Notes: generated by a model not told the origin, from the sequence alone. DNA of 64,000 nt from Prevotella sp. (GCA_016285245.1 JAEEQH010000016.1:1-64000), one strand, 5' to 3'. Shown: positions 40,995 through 50,496, counted from the stretch's first letter. Program-made: numbers and translations.

Positions 40995-43900
40995 TTATTT
41001 AACATACCGACAGGTTACCTTACGTCCTTTTCGGTCGGTGGCGCGTGCCACATAGAACCCCTGCGGCAGTGTGGCTACGCTGACGCGTGCCGTACCGTTT
41101 TTGACGTTGGCAGTGGTCTTGAGTACCGTCTGACCGTCACTGCGGAACACTTCGATAAGGACTGGTCCGTCCTCGCTGCTCTTCGTCAGCAGCAGACCAG
41201 AGCCGTAGACCACGCGGAAATCTGTCGTTGTATAAGCCATCACGCCATCGGGCACGGGATCATCAGGTACGGGATCGTCGGGCACCGGGTCATCGGGTAC
41301 GGGATCATCGGGCACCGGGTCATCGGGTACGGGATCATCGGGTACGGGATCATCAGGCACCGGGTCATCGGGTACGGGATCATCAGGCACAGGATCATCG
41401 GGCACGGGATCGTCAGGTACGGGATCGTCAGGCACGGGATCATCAGGCACGGGATCTACTTCAGTACGATCCTTCTGTTCCACGGGCGTGACGTAGCTCG
41501 TCAGAATATTACCCTTACCAATGGTAGCCACGTTCATAGCATAGACATTAGCCGTACCGTCAGGATAGCGGCCGATGGTGGTACGGGAGTCGTGAGCACC
41601 GTAGTCCAAGAAGTCTGTCCAACTCTGGTCCTTGGCCGTGAGCAGCATCTCGCCGCCGTCGTCTGAGATCTTGAAAGAGGCGTGCAGCCCCCGGTCGGTG
41701 GTCTCGCGCTTGTCACACCAGATAATCAGGTAGCCGTGGGCCGGAATAATGGTATTGGCACGGGTGGTGCCCTTGGTAATCATGTATTTCGTCGGCTTGT
41801 CAGCATTGTCGCTGAGATACATTCCCTCAACGTCAACGGGCTCCGCAGTCGTGTTGTAGAGCTCCACCCAGTCGCCTTTCTTGCCATACTCATCGATATA
41901 GCTGTCGTTGGCACCGCTGATTTCGTTGATACGAACGGGCGTAAAGCCCTGCTTCTTCTTCTCGGCGGCCGTCATCGGTCGGAAGGTGGCAGTCAGGGAG
42001 ACCGTGCCGTTGGGCATGGTGATCTTCGGGTTCGACGACAACTCGCTGCCAGAGGCCTGGCGCCAGCTCTTGAAGACGTAACCGGCAGGAGCCTCGGCAC
42101 GCAGGGTGACGGGCGGGAAGAGCTGGCCGTCGAAACGTCCCGTGGGTACAACCTCGTTGTTGATGAACAGGCGGGCACCCTCGGTGTCGCTGCTGAGCGT
42201 CACCCGCTGCGGCTGGACGGCCGAAAGATTGAAGGCGGAGTAGTTTCTGATGTTACTGATCGTCAGGTCGAGGCGCCCATTGAGACGATCCCTGACATTG
42301 TTGGCTGAGCTCCATGCTGAACTATTGGCTGCCGACACGACGCCGAGCAACTCGTCGATGATGGCTGAGGAGCGTTCTTTCTCGAAGACGCTACCGCCCA
42401 TGATACAGTAGGTATCAATGAAACGGCGACGGAAGTCCGCGTTATTCAGCAGGTTCTTGAGGAGCGTCACCACGCGGATCTGACCGGATCTTCGTCCCAA
42501 GGATGCGGGATACAGCTGGTCGAACTGATAATACTCTTTCCCGAAGAACAGACTGAAGGGATTGTTCCCGTACTTGTCGGTATCAAACGCGAAGTCGAGG
42601 TCGAAGAGTATGAAGCGGAACCGTCCGTTGTCACGGTGGCGGAACGCCTTGATGTTGTTCTGCGGGAAGTCGGTGCCGCCCAGCCACAGCTCTAACGCCA
42701 TGTAGTTGATGAACTCATCGATGTCGAGCACCCGGCAGATCTCTGCATAGGTCTGGGGATTGGCGGCCTCTGGCGACAGCACGTCCACCAGTTCGTTGAA
42801 GGCATCGGGTGTGCCACACATCTGCACATAGCCGGAGTCAGGCGACATCTCGAAGAAGTCTATCTCGTCGTCGTCCCATCCGTAGTTGGCATAGACGAAG
42901 TGCTTGTTGTTGGGCTCACGGACGTTGAGCAGACCCATATAGGAACCATTGATAAACTCATGGACAGGCTGGTAGCTCTGGTAGTCGATGTCGATACCCG
43001 AAGACATGGCGATGACCTGAAGAGCCGGGTCCACGAACCTTCCCCCGGTATCGTTACCGCCGTTGCGTATCTGCAACGTGCGGTTGCGGATATACGGTTT
43101 CTGCTCAAAGAAGGGGTACAGCAGGTTCTTATCGCCGCCCATCTCCTTGTTACCCTTGAGTTTGAAGGAGTGGGGCGTCCACGCACGGCTCCAGCCGCCG
43201 CACATCTCGAGGTTGACATCCTGATTCAGTGCCATCACGCCGTCGGCGGTGATGTACGAGAAGTTGACCGGGCGCTCCCAGTCCATGTTCCAGTTACATT
43301 TGTCGCTCTGTCCGCGGCCGGGTCGTCCGTTGGGACCTTTGGCGAAGACGCCGATGTCCGTACTGTACAGGAAGTCGGGGTCGGTGACGACAGACACCAC
43401 CGGCAGGTAGTAGTCACGGTCTTTATATATATAGGAACGCGTGGTCACGCGCGAAGGCAGCTTGCCGGCACCAAAAAGACGGAAGCGGAAAGAGGTCGTC
43501 TCGTTGATGGTAAACTGTCCGTTGCCACTAGTCTCGCCGTTGGCCATCGTAGGCAGTGTGCCGTCGGTGGTATAGCGCAGCGTACAGCCCGACGGGATGG
43601 TGACCCTGACGTTCAGGCTGCCTGTGAAGAGCTGTGACGGCTGACTGACGACGGGGGCGGCATACTGCTCCGTGAGCAGTGTCGAACCGTTGTTGGAGGT
43701 GCCGGGCGTCGGCACGCCACAGTAGCCCCAGCTGCCGGTGACGTCCGTTGAGCGTGCATAGCTGACGCGCTCCAGCGCTGTCGGATAGTTCTGCCGGGCT
43801 ATCTCCTGACCATCAGGAGCGGTGAAAACGATGGTACTGCCATCGGTATCAAGTTTGAAGGGGGCGTTGTTAGGATTACCGTCGTTGGAATCGAACCACA

Positions 43901-45554
43901 CGAGACGATAGCCCTTGGCCGGCACGATACCCATCGTCTGCGGCATCGTCCACGCCGCCGTCGGGCCGTTAGGGTCACTGACCTTCACGCCGACAAGCTC
44001 GACAGCCTTGCCGGTGGGGTTATAGAGTTCCACCCAGCCATCGAAGTTGAAGGCAGGGCTGATATACTCGTCGATGTTCGACGGCATGATCTCGTTGATG
44101 ACCAGCGAGCCGGCGGTGGCTATGTTGCGCACCACACTGACGGTGGTCGAACCCTCGACACCTGAGCCGTCACCGGCGATGGCCGTGATGACGGCGGTGC
44201 CGGTGCCCACAGCCGTGACGATGCCGTTACGGTCGACGGTGGCCACCTGCGGATTGCTGGACGTCCAGTCGACGAACGGCAGGGTGGCGTTAGCAGGTAG
44301 AAGAGTAGCTGTCGCCTCCGTGGTCTCGCCAAATATGAGTTCCGCTGATGCCAGGCTGACACTGATGCTGCTGATGGCGACAATGTCGGTAAAGAGCTCC
44401 AGCTTGAAGTTGTCGAAGATACACCAGTTGGAACTCTCGCTGTCCTGACAGCGGAGTCCGATATTGAACGTACCGCCGCCCACAAACTCCATTGTGTTCC
44501 AGTAGCGGTCCTCCTCGAAGAACGCATAAGCCGACTCCATAGAGTTAGGATAATACCTTCCGTCTTTTTCCCAAGAGCCATTGACATAATGATTCATCGA
44601 CTCGGTATAGACGCTGCGCAGCTTCTGTGACTGCTCGCCGGCATACATATAGCCAGTGATGTTCTGTGCACCGTTGACATAGTTGCTATAGTCGCCTCCG
44701 CCCCACCAGCCTTCATTGTCCATACAGCGGTAAAAGGCCTGCACGCTGAGACGGTAGGTTCCTTGAGGGGCGTCCGATACCGTCTGCCAGATGTCGAACT
44801 TTCCGTTCCAGAACTCCATACAGTCCCACTCGGACTTTTGCGACGATGCGTTACTGTCCCAGGTCCAGCCCTGCGTGCTGTTGTCGGCAAAGCCCGTGTT
44901 GGTAAGGAACCTGTCGGTGACATCTATCCATGCCTTACCATCGATAGAGGTTGCATATTCCAGTTTGAAGTTGTCGAATGCGCAGTAGTTGTTCGTTCCT
45001 GCCTCCTCACTCCTGATACCTATCGTCACGCTGCCATCAGCCTCAAACTCGATGCTGTTGCCCTGATAAAGACCTTCGGCAAAGGCGGCAGCAGCACTGG
45101 TACTGTTGTCGGGGAAGAACTTACCATCGTGCTGCTGGCGCGTTCCTTCGGTGCTGGTCATCGCCTCTGAGTAGACGCTGACTAGCAGCGTCTGCGTCTC
45201 GCCGGCATACAGATAGGCCGTCAGCCTCTCCGTACCGTTCTGATGTGCCCAGTAGGCTTCCTCGGAGTCTCCCTCTGGCCGGTAGAAGCCCTGCACACTG
45301 AGACGGTAGCGACCTTTTGGCAGACGATTCAGCTGCTGGCTGAAGTCGAATGTGCCGTTCCAGAAACGCATCAGCTTGGCACTCACGGCCCTCTGTCCAG
45401 CATTGCTGTTGACGGTCCAGCCGTCGTTGTTGCCGCTGTTGAAGTCAGAGTTCTCTATGAAGCGGCTGGTGACGTCAAGCCACGTTATCTCCTCAGCGCT
45501 GACGGACAGCGTTGCCAGAGCCATCAGTATTAGTAGCAGGCAGTTCCTTCTCAT
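40995..45554 (-). CDS. Secreted CotH-kinase/lamin-tail protein with T9SS-like tail
   Basis: A 1519-residue multidomain protein. Signal peptide 1-20. Two tandem copies of a carbohydrate-binding-like module lie at about 22-205 and 206-388 (DVTSRFIENSDF; DVTDRFLTNTGF). A Big_2 domain is at about 390-475, a lamin-tail domain at 485-620 and a chitobiase-like strand unit YTTDGTLPT near 665. The CotH domain is at about 715-1130, with NGSYMGLLNVREPNN and FILFDLDFAFD as the probable kinase motifs. A second lamin-tail domain is at 1205-1345. Fourteen VPDDP repeats (1367-1436) form a spacer, then a type IX-like tail (LPQGFYVARATDRKGRK). CotH proteins phosphorylate spore-coat proteins in Bacillus; the role here is unknown. 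Confidence 0.85.
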   Translation of the reverse strand: MRRNCLLLILMALATLSVSAEEITWLDVTSRFIENSDFNSGNNDGWTVNSNAGQRAVSAKLMRFWNGTFDFSQQLNRLPKGRYRLSVQGFYRPEGDSEEAYWAHQNGTERLTAYLYAGETQTLLVSVYSEAMTSTEGTRQQHDGKFFPDNSTSAAAAFAEGLYQGNSIEFEADGSVTIGIRSEEAGTNNYCAFDNFKLEYATSIDGKAWIDVTDRFLTNTGFADNSTQGWTWDSNASSQKSEWDCMEFWNGKFDIWQTVSDAPQGTYRLSVQAFYRCMDNEGWWGGGDYSNYVNGAQNITGYMYAGEQSQKLRSVYTESMNHYVNGSWEKDGRYYPNSMESAYAFFEEDRYWNTMEFVGGGTFNIGLRCQDSESSNWCIFDNFKLELFTDIVAISSISVSLASAELIFGETTEATATLLPANATLPFVDWTSSNPQVATVDRNGIVTAVGTGTAVITAIAGDGSGVEGSTTVSVVRNIATAGSLVINEIMPSNIDEYISPAFNFDGWVELYNPTGKAVELVGVKVSDPNGPTAAWTMPQTMGIVPAKGYRLVWFDSNDGNPNNAPFKLDTDGSTIVFTAPDGQEIARQNYPTALERVSYARSTDVTGSWGYCGVPTPGTSNNGSTLLTEQYAAPVVSQPSQLFTGSLNVRVTIPSGCTLRYTTDGTLPTMANGETSGNGQFTINETTSFRFRLFGAGKLPSRVTTRSYIYKDRDYYLPVVSVVTDPDFLYSTDIGVFAKGPNGRPGRGQSDKCNWNMDWERPVNFSYITADGVMALNQDVNLEMCGGWSRAWTPHSFKLKGNKEMGGDKNLLYPFFEQKPYIRNRTLQIRNGGNDTGGRFVDPALQVIAMSSGIDIDYQSYQPVHEFINGSYMGLLNVREPNNKHFVYANYGWDDDEIDFFEMSPDSGYVQMCGTPDAFNELVDVLSPEAANPQTYAEICRVLDIDEFINYMALELWLGGTDFPQNNIKAFRHRDNGRFRFILFDLDFAFDTDKYGNNPFSLFFGKEYYQFDQLYPASLGRRSGQIRVVTLLKNLLNNADFRRRFIDTYCIMGGSVFEKERSSAIIDELLGVVSAANSSAWSSANNVRDRLNGRLDLTISNIRNYSAFNLSAVQPQRVTLSSDTEGARLFINNEVVPTGRFDGQLFPPVTLRAEAPAGYVFKSWRQASGSELSSNPKITMPNGTVSLTATFRPMTAAEKKKQGFTPVRINEISGANDSYIDEYGKKGDWVELYNTTAEPVDVEGMYLSDNADKPTKYMITKGTTRANTIIPAHGYLIIWCDKRETTDRGLHASFKISDDGGEMLLTAKDQSWTDFLDYGAHDSRTTIGRYPDGTANVYAMNVATIGKGNILTSYVTPVEQKDRTEVDPVPDDPVPDDPVPDDPVPDDPVPDDPVPDDPVPDDPVPDDPVPDDPVPDDPVPDDPVPDDPVPDDPVPDGVMAYTTTDFRVVYGSGLLLTKSSEDGPVLIEVFRSDGQTVLKTTANVKNGTARVSVATLPQGFYVARATDRKGRKVTCRYVK
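41247..41456. repeat. Fourteen 15-bp tandem repeats coding VPDDP
   Basis: Fourteen units of the type ATCGGGNACGGGATC on the plus strand. Five-codon period keeps the frame. Third-position changes (GTC/ATC, TAC/CAC, GGGTC/GGATC) show that some units share recent ancestry. Confidence 0.95.
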
Positions 45555-45572
45555 CTTGGTTTTGTTTCAATG

Positions 45573-46805
45573 TCAGAATTTTACGGTCACTTTCTTCTTT
45601 TCTACCGACTTGCTCGCTGGCGTTCCGACGATGGTGAGGTGGTCGGAGGGCGTCTCGCTATCGGTGCCGTTGTCGCAGGCCCAGCTCTTCTTCACCTCAA
45701 CGCTGAACGAGCCACCACTGACAATGATGGCCGTATCGCTCTTGATACCCTTTGGCTTGCCGTCATCGTTAGACCCGGTAGTTTTCACCGTCAGTGTGCC
45801 ACCGCTCACCTCCACATTCTGTGAGCTGTTGATGCCCTTGCCGCCATCGCCCGAGCTGGTGACAGTCAGCGTGCCGCCGCTCATGGCAAAGAGGCTATCA
45901 CACTTGATGCCAGCAGCCGACGTAGTGTCACGGACGCCGTCCACCGTCTCAATCTTACAGTCGCCCGAGGTCGTGATGGTCGTCGAACCACCGCTGACGG
46001 TGGTATAAGCCTCTGACCTGATGCCACGGGCACCATCAGCCTCCACGCTGATCTTCAGCGTGCCGCCTTCGATGGCGATGCCGTCGTTCACCTTGATACC
46101 GTTGGAACCGGTCTCCGACACATTGACGGTAACGGTGCCGCGCTGGAAGATGATATAGTCGTCGGAGGCGATGCCGTTCTTGGCGTTACCCTTGACGGTC
46201 AGCGCGCCCGTGCCGACGAAGTAGATCTGTCCCTCGCTGAAGAACGTGCCCTTCTGGTCTATCGGCTCACCACTGCCATTGACGGGCGCATCGCCGTATG
46301 CCTCACCGTCGGTCAGGGTGTTCTCCGTTCCCTCGACACACTCCACGTAGAGTGCCTTGCCACACTGGTTGTTGATGGCCGGGCCGTCGGGGTTGGTGAT
46401 GCTGACGCCGTTGAGCTGTAACGTAAAGGCTTTCTGGCGGTAGACGAGCAGGGAGCCGTCGGTGGTAGAGCCGCTCAGCACGATGAGCATCGTCGTGTCG
46501 GCCTCCAGGGCATTGACGGTGACATCGGCGCCGCTGATGCTGACGTAACCATGTTCGTCGCCCGTCACCGTGGCCGTCGCGCCGTTGTAGGCTATATAGA
46601 GTGTGTCGCTGCCAGCCACGACGATGGGTTCCACTTCGGTGCTGTCGCCCGGCTCCTCCGGCGTTTCTTCTTGCGGATCAGGGGTTTCCTCTTGCGGATT
46701 GCTGATATACGCCGAGAAGTCGGTGGTGTCGTCCTTCTCACAGGCCGTCAATCCAAAGGCGAGCAGCCCGATAAACAGTAATGAAAATATGCTTGTCTTC
46801 TTCAT
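45573..46805 (-). CDS. Cthe_2159-like carbohydrate-binding beta-helix lipoprotein
   Basis: A 410-residue lipoprotein (lipobox LTAC near residue 21, followed by EKDD). The body is a right-handed beta-helix with repeated rungs such as NAKNGIASDDYIIFQRGTVT, GSNGIKVNDGIAIEGGTL and DGGKGINSSQNVEVSGGTLT, which match the Cthe_2159/DUF4353 family, reported to bind acidic polysaccharide with calcium. It ends 18 bases before the CotH gene. Genes of this family are known neighbours of CotH, VTC and DUF4956 genes, as here. Confidence 0.82.
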   Translation of the reverse strand: MKKTSIFSLLFIGLLAFGLTACEKDDTTDFSAYISNPQEETPDPQEETPEEPGDSTEVEPIVVAGSDTLYIAYNGATATVTGDEHGYVSISGADVTVNALEADTTMLIVLSGSTTDGSLLVYRQKAFTLQLNGVSITNPDGPAINNQCGKALYVECVEGTENTLTDGEAYGDAPVNGSGEPIDQKGTFFSEGQIYFVGTGALTVKGNAKNGIASDDYIIFQRGTVTVNVSETGSNGIKVNDGIAIEGGTLKISVEADGARGIRSEAYTTVSGGSTTITTSGDCKIETVDGVRDTTSAAGIKCDSLFAMSGGTLTVTSSGDGGKGINSSQNVEVSGGTLTVKTTGSNDDGKPKGIKSDTAIIVSGGSFSVEVKKSWACDNGTDSETPSDHLTIVGTPASKSVEKKKVTVKF

Positions 46806-46820
46806 AAGTCTTGCCGTCTG

Positions 46821-47618
46821 TTAGAATTTAAACTTGTAACTGACACCCAGATAATGCATGTCGGGGTCATAGTCGCTCTCGTCGACATGGCGCTGGTCCT
46901 GGAAACGGTAGTAGACATCCAGCGAGTGCTGCTTACTGAGTTTGATGTCCGTCCCCAGGGTATAGCGAACCTTCTCAATGCCCAGGCTGTTATACAGCTC
47001 CATGCTGGCATAGGGTTTGAACTGCGCCCCCTTCTTGTCGTACTCCAGTTGCAGACGGGAGCGCAGCTGGTTCTTGCTCTTCGACTTGCGCACCTTGTCC
47101 TCAGGCGTCCAGCCGTCCATGCTACCCGTCCACTTGGCTGAGGGGTAGTCGGAGAAGTAGTAGCGCTCAGTGTCGTTCTCGGGACGGTAGGTGTACTGCC
47201 AGCGCTCGCGCAGCGACACGTGGATGTTGTTGCTGAACTTATGGTCGACGGTCAGCGAGGCGTTGAAGCGGTGGCGCGTACCCCAGTAAGACGGTCTCCA
47301 CCACCCATTCTCAGTATTGATCTTCTCGCGGTTATTGTCGTATAACAGTGTGTAGCCCGCGTCGGCCTTCAGCCACTTCGTGATCTTATAGTCCAGCGCC
47401 ACGCCGCCGCTCCAGCGGTCGACGGTCTTGAAGTCGTTACGGGTGCGGAAACCCGCCTCCGCGCCGACACTCATCTTTCTCGTCAGCTTCTTCTCTACCT
47501 CGGCACCCAGCAGCAGGCCACCTTCGCTCTGCGCCTTGACGGGAAGCGTGGTGAACGTACCCATCAGAACAGCGAAAATCGCCGCTCTCATCGCTATTTT
47601 TCTCATACTTCCCTCCAT
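46821..47618 (-). CDS. DUF2490-type outer-membrane protein
   Basis: A 265-residue exported protein. The signal peptide ends PVKAQ. The rest has amphipathic strands with aromatic girdles (SVGAEAGFRTRNDFKTVDRW; HSLDVYYRFQDQRH) and ends in a Phe-containing strand (YLGVSYKFKF), typical of a 12-strand DUF2490 barrel. It overlaps the DUF4956 stop by 16 bases. It may provide the outer-membrane part of the VTC/CotH system; no direct evidence. Confidence 0.75.
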   Translation of the reverse strand: MEGSMRKIAMRAAIFAVLMGTFTTLPVKAQSEGGLLLGAEVEKKLTRKMSVGAEAGFRTRNDFKTVDRWSGGVALDYKITKWLKADAGYTLLYDNNREKINTENGWWRPSYWGTRHRFNASLTVDHKFSNNIHVSLRERWQYTYRPENDTERYYFSDYPSAKWTGSMDGWTPEDKVRKSKSKNQLRSRLQLEYDKKGAQFKPYASMELYNSLGIEKVRYTLGTDIKLSKQHSLDVYYRFQDQRHVDESDYDPDMHYLGVSYKFKF

Positions 47619-48244
47619 TGTGATTTTCTGACTTGAAACTGTCCATTTACCTCACTGGCCGTATCGCCCTCGTAGGTCACGCGCAACACGGCTGCATCCT
47701 TCAGGAAGTCGACGCCGCCGACGTCGACCTTGATAATCTTCAGGCCGAGACGATCCTCCAGGTCGGCAATGAGTTCCTGGCGCTTCTCGGGCTTGATGAG
47801 TTCTATACGGTCATACTGCACCAGCTTCGTCTGCTGCACCTTCAGCCGCATCTCACAAATGATGATGGCGAAGATGGTCACGACATCGACGACAGCCAAT
47901 TCGAAGAAGCTCTCTTCCATGGCGTGGACCACCGACAGACAGATGATGACAAACAGGTAGGTCATCTCGCGGACAGGCATGGCATCGGTACGGTAGCGCA
48001 TGATCGAGAAGATGCCGAACAGTCCGAGACCGACGCCCATCGTGGCCTTGCCGCGCTCCATACCCATCATGCAGTAGACGAGGAAGTAGATGGCGACGGT
48101 CATCAGCATGAACGTGAAGTAGAAGTCACGACGGTGACTCTTCTGATAATAGAGACGGTCGACAATGATAAAGTTGACGACAACGCAGATGAGGAATTTC
48201 AAGAGCGTTTGCAGGAATTCTGCGGAAAGGAGTGTTGAGTCCAT
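47603..48244 (-). CDS. DUF4956 membrane protein
   Basis: A 213-residue protein with about four membrane helices (residues 15-125; RDFYFTFMLMTVAIYFLVYCM) and a cytosolic C-terminal domain (KPEKRQELIADLEDRLGLKIIKVDVGGVDFLKDAAVLRVTY is its core). DUF4956 proteins are nearly always encoded next to VTC-domain polyphosphate polymerases, as here, and may form the membrane channel or anchor for them. Start at ATG 48244, 31 bases after the VTC gene. Confidence 0.8.
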   Translation of the reverse strand: MDSTLLSAEFLQTLLKFLICVVVNFIIVDRLYYQKSHRRDFYFTFMLMTVAIYFLVYCMMGMERGKATMGVGLGLFGIFSIMRYRTDAMPVREMTYLFVIICLSVVHAMEESFFELAVVDVVTIFAIIICEMRLKVQQTKLVQYDRIELIKPEKRQELIADLEDRLGLKIIKVDVGGVDFLKDAAVLRVTYEGDTASEVNGQFQVRKSQWREV

Positions 48245-48274
48245 CTTTTAACTATTTTTTGATACTTCAATTCT

Positions 48275-49024
48275 TTACCTCTCATTTCTTAGTATCCGTT
48301 CCACGTCGCCGAGCTTCGGCTTGAAGTTGTTGACGCGCAACAGGTCGTTGGTCATGGCGGCCCCCATACAGTATTTGCTGAAGCCGTGGGGATGGATATG
48401 CAGTTGGCGTAGCATCTCCAGCACGGGCGAGTAACATAGTCCGTCGCGCTTCAGCTCGACGATGACCAGCGGCCCCATGTCGCGGTCGTGGCCGGTGACG
48501 ACGTTATGGAAGTGGAGTGCCGTGTCAATGGTCAGGCGCTCGGTCATCGCCTTGTTCACCAACGTGATGCGGCGGAAGTGGTTGTGCATGTGAGGTATCA
48601 GCGTGTCCACGCCATAGCGCAGGTGCTTTGCCAGGAACTCGCGCTTCGTGGGGTCTGTCAGGTCCATGTCGCCGACCTCTATACGCTTCTTCTTCGTGCG
48701 GCCGTGGTTGTTCTTCGTCTTCACCTCCATGAACTGCAGGTGGCTGCTGACGTAGGTGCGGAAACGTATCTTCTGGCGGTTGGTGTGCTTATGCTGGTGC
48801 TCGCTGTACATCCCGTAGTCGCGAGTGTCGAAGTACGTGGTGTCGTAGAGCATATTCCGCTCACCGCCAATCTCCTGGGCATAGTAGTCGCCCTGCGCCA
48901 TCTCGAGCAGGCGTTCCAGCTGCGGCAGCGTGGTGACGAACTTCGTATCGATACGGTTCATCAGTTTCACGGCGCTCATCTCTTCAAGGGTGATGGCAGG
49001 GAATTGTTCCAGGAGTTCCGTCAT
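48275..49024 (-). CDS. VTC-domain polyphosphate polymerase-like protein
   Basis: A 249-residue cytosolic protein with the tunnel-forming VTC/CYTH fold. Basic and acidic residues that line the tunnel appear in MNRIDTKFVT, KIRFRTYV, EVKTKNNHGRTKKKR and IVELKRDG. In yeast the same domain makes polyphosphate from ATP. It is the first gene of the operon VTC, DUF4956, DUF2490, Cthe_2159-like, CotH, with a consensus promoter. Whether polyphosphate or another polymer is made cannot be told. Confidence 0.85.
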   Translation of the reverse strand: MTELLEQFPAITLEEMSAVKLMNRIDTKFVTTLPQLERLLEMAQGDYYAQEIGGERNMLYDTTYFDTRDYGMYSEHQHKHTNRQKIRFRTYVSSHLQFMEVKTKNNHGRTKKKRIEVGDMDLTDPTKREFLAKHLRYGVDTLIPHMHNHFRRITLVNKAMTERLTIDTALHFHNVVTGHDRDMGPLVIVELKRDGLCYSPVLEMLRQLHIHPHGFSKYCMGAAMTNDLLRVNNFKPKLGDVERILRNER

Positions 49025-49045
49025 ATAGTTTGGGTTTTATGCGTG

Positions 49046-49076
49046 CAAAGGTAAACATAAAAACCGAACCAGCAAA
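49046..49076 (-). promoter_or_regulatory. Promoter of the VTC/CotH operon
   Basis: Minus-strand TTTG (49073-49076), exact 19-base spacer, TACCTTTG (49046-49053), 21 bases before the VTC ATG. Confidence 0.85.
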
Positions 49077-49099
49077 GAAACTTCAGTAAACTGCCGCTT

Positions 49100-50410
49100 T
49101 TATTCAGTTAATTTAAGGATTCCGCGCGTTATCTGCTGCCGATACCACACCGTCTGGACGATTCCGCGCAGGGCCAGATAGACGATTTGTGCCAGCCATA
49201 GCCCGTCGTTACCAAGGCCGTCCTTCGTCAGCAGGTAGACGACGGCAAACGCCAGCGTCGCCAGCGCCGTCGCCACGAGCATACCGCGGCCGTCGGTGAT
49301 GCCCACGAAGATGCCATCCCAGATGAAGGCGGCGGCACCGGCGGCAGGGACGAGCCATACCCACCAGATATACTCCCTGGCAACGGCGCGCACCTGCTCT
49401 TCGTCTGTCAACAGCCTCACGATGTCTATGCCGGCGACGATATAGAGCAGGGTGAAGACCGTCGTCATCACCAGCGTCCAGTCGAAAAGCCGCCGCAGCG
49501 TCTCGCGGAACGCCTTCCCGTCGCGGGCACCATAGAAGCGTCCGCCCAGCGCCTCGCCGGCATAGGCGAAGCCGTCCATGAAGTACGAGAAGAACAGGAA
49601 CAGCTGCAGCATCACCGTGTTTACCGACAGGATGACTGCCCCCTGGCGGGCGCTGGCCGAGGTGAAGAAGAGGTTCACGCCCACCAGACAGACGGTACGC
49701 AGGAAGAGATCGCGATTGATAGACCAAAGGGAGGACCTTCCCCCGCTAACAACGCCCCTCCATTCAGGGATGGGACGGGGGAGGGTCCTTTTCAACAAGC
49801 CGATAGCCACCAGCAGTCCGGCATACTGGGCGATGACCGTTCCCAAGGCGACACCCTCAATCTTCATGCCGAAGCCATAGACCAGCGTCAGACTGGCCAG
49901 GATGTTTACCACGTTCTGCATGATGCTGATGAACATCGGGATGCGGGTATTCTGCATACCGATGAACCAGCCCGACAGGCTATAGAGTCCCAGCATGGCG
50001 GGAGCACCCCAGACGACGATGTGGAAATAGGTCGTGGCGAAGGGCGCCACGTCGGTCGTCGGTCCCATCAGCCAGAACATCAGCCACTTCAATGGCAGTT
50101 GCAGAACAATGATGGCCAGGGCCGTCAGGAGGGCGATGCGGCCCGAACGTACCAGTATTCTTGTGACTTCCGCCATGTCGTGCCGCCCGTAGGCTTGCGC
50201 CGTCAGTCCGCTGGTCGACATCCTCAGGAAGCCGAAGAGCCAGTAGATGAGGTTGAAGATCATCGACCCCACGGCCACCGCACCGATATAGGCGGCGCTG
50301 CCCATGTGGCCGACGATGGCCACATCGATGAGTCCCAGCAGCGGCACGGTGATGTTCGACACGATGCTCGGCAGCGCAATCTTCAGTATCTGACGGTCTC
50401 TAACGTTCAT
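49100..50410 (-). CDS. MATE family (DinF-like) transporter
   Basis: A 436-residue membrane protein with 12 predicted helices in two halves. IALPSIVSNITVPLLGLIDVAIVGHMGSAAYIGAVAVGS is the characteristic first-helix block with the conserved Asp of the DinF subfamily. Proton- or sodium-driven export of drugs or metabolites is expected. Residues about 207-227 (LPRPIPEWRGVVSGGRSSLW) in the central loop are encoded by a palindromic insertion. Confidence 0.88.
   Translation of the reverse strand: MNVRDRQILKIALPSIVSNITVPLLGLIDVAIVGHMGSAAYIGAVAVGSMIFNLIYWLFGFLRMSTSGLTAQAYGRHDMAEVTRILVRSGRIALLTALAIIVLQLPLKWLMFWLMGPTTDVAPFATTYFHIVVWGAPAMLGLYSLSGWFIGMQNTRIPMFISIMQNVVNILASLTLVYGFGMKIEGVALGTVIAQYAGLLVAIGLLKRTLPRPIPEWRGVVSGGRSSLWSINRDLFLRTVCLVGVNLFFTSASARQGAVILSVNTVMLQLFLFFSYFMDGFAYAGEALGGRFYGARDGKAFRETLRRLFDWTLVMTTVFTLLYIVAGIDIVRLLTDEEQVRAVAREYIWWVWLVPAAGAAAFIWDGIFVGITDGRGMLVATALATLAFAVVYLLTKDGLGNDGLWLAQIVYLALRGIVQTVWYRQQITRGILKLTE
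49726..49792. repeat. In-frame palindromic insertion in the MATE gene
   Basis: AAAGGGAGGACCTTCCCCCG (49726-49745) pairs with CGGGGGAGGGTCCTTTT (49776-49792) around 30 bases. It lies in the cytoplasmic loop between the two halves of the transporter. Confidence 0.7.
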
Positions 50411-50418
50411 TTTCTTTG

Positions 50419-50426
50419 CAAAGATA
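50419..50426 (-). promoter_or_regulatory. -7 box for the MATE gene
   Basis: Minus-strand TATCTTTG, 8 bases from the ATG, implying a very short or no leader. Confidence 0.55.
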
Positions 50427-50428
50427 CA

Positions 50429-50464
50429 AATAATTCATAATTCACAATTCACAATTCACAATTA
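50429..50464. repeat. Heptad array (CACAATT type) between MATE and argS
   Basis: AATTCATAATTCACAATTCA then CAATTCACAATT: four units of AATTCAC lying between the two divergent -7 boxes. Confidence 0.75.
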
Positions 50465-50469
50465 TTTCG

Positions 50470-50477
50470 TACCTTTG
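50470..50477 (+). promoter_or_regulatory. -7 box for argS
   Basis: TACCTTTG lies 19 bases upstream of the argS ATG. The -33 region is occupied by the heptad array at 50429-50464. Confidence 0.75.
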
Positions 50478-50496
50478 CACCCAAAATTCCAAGAAT

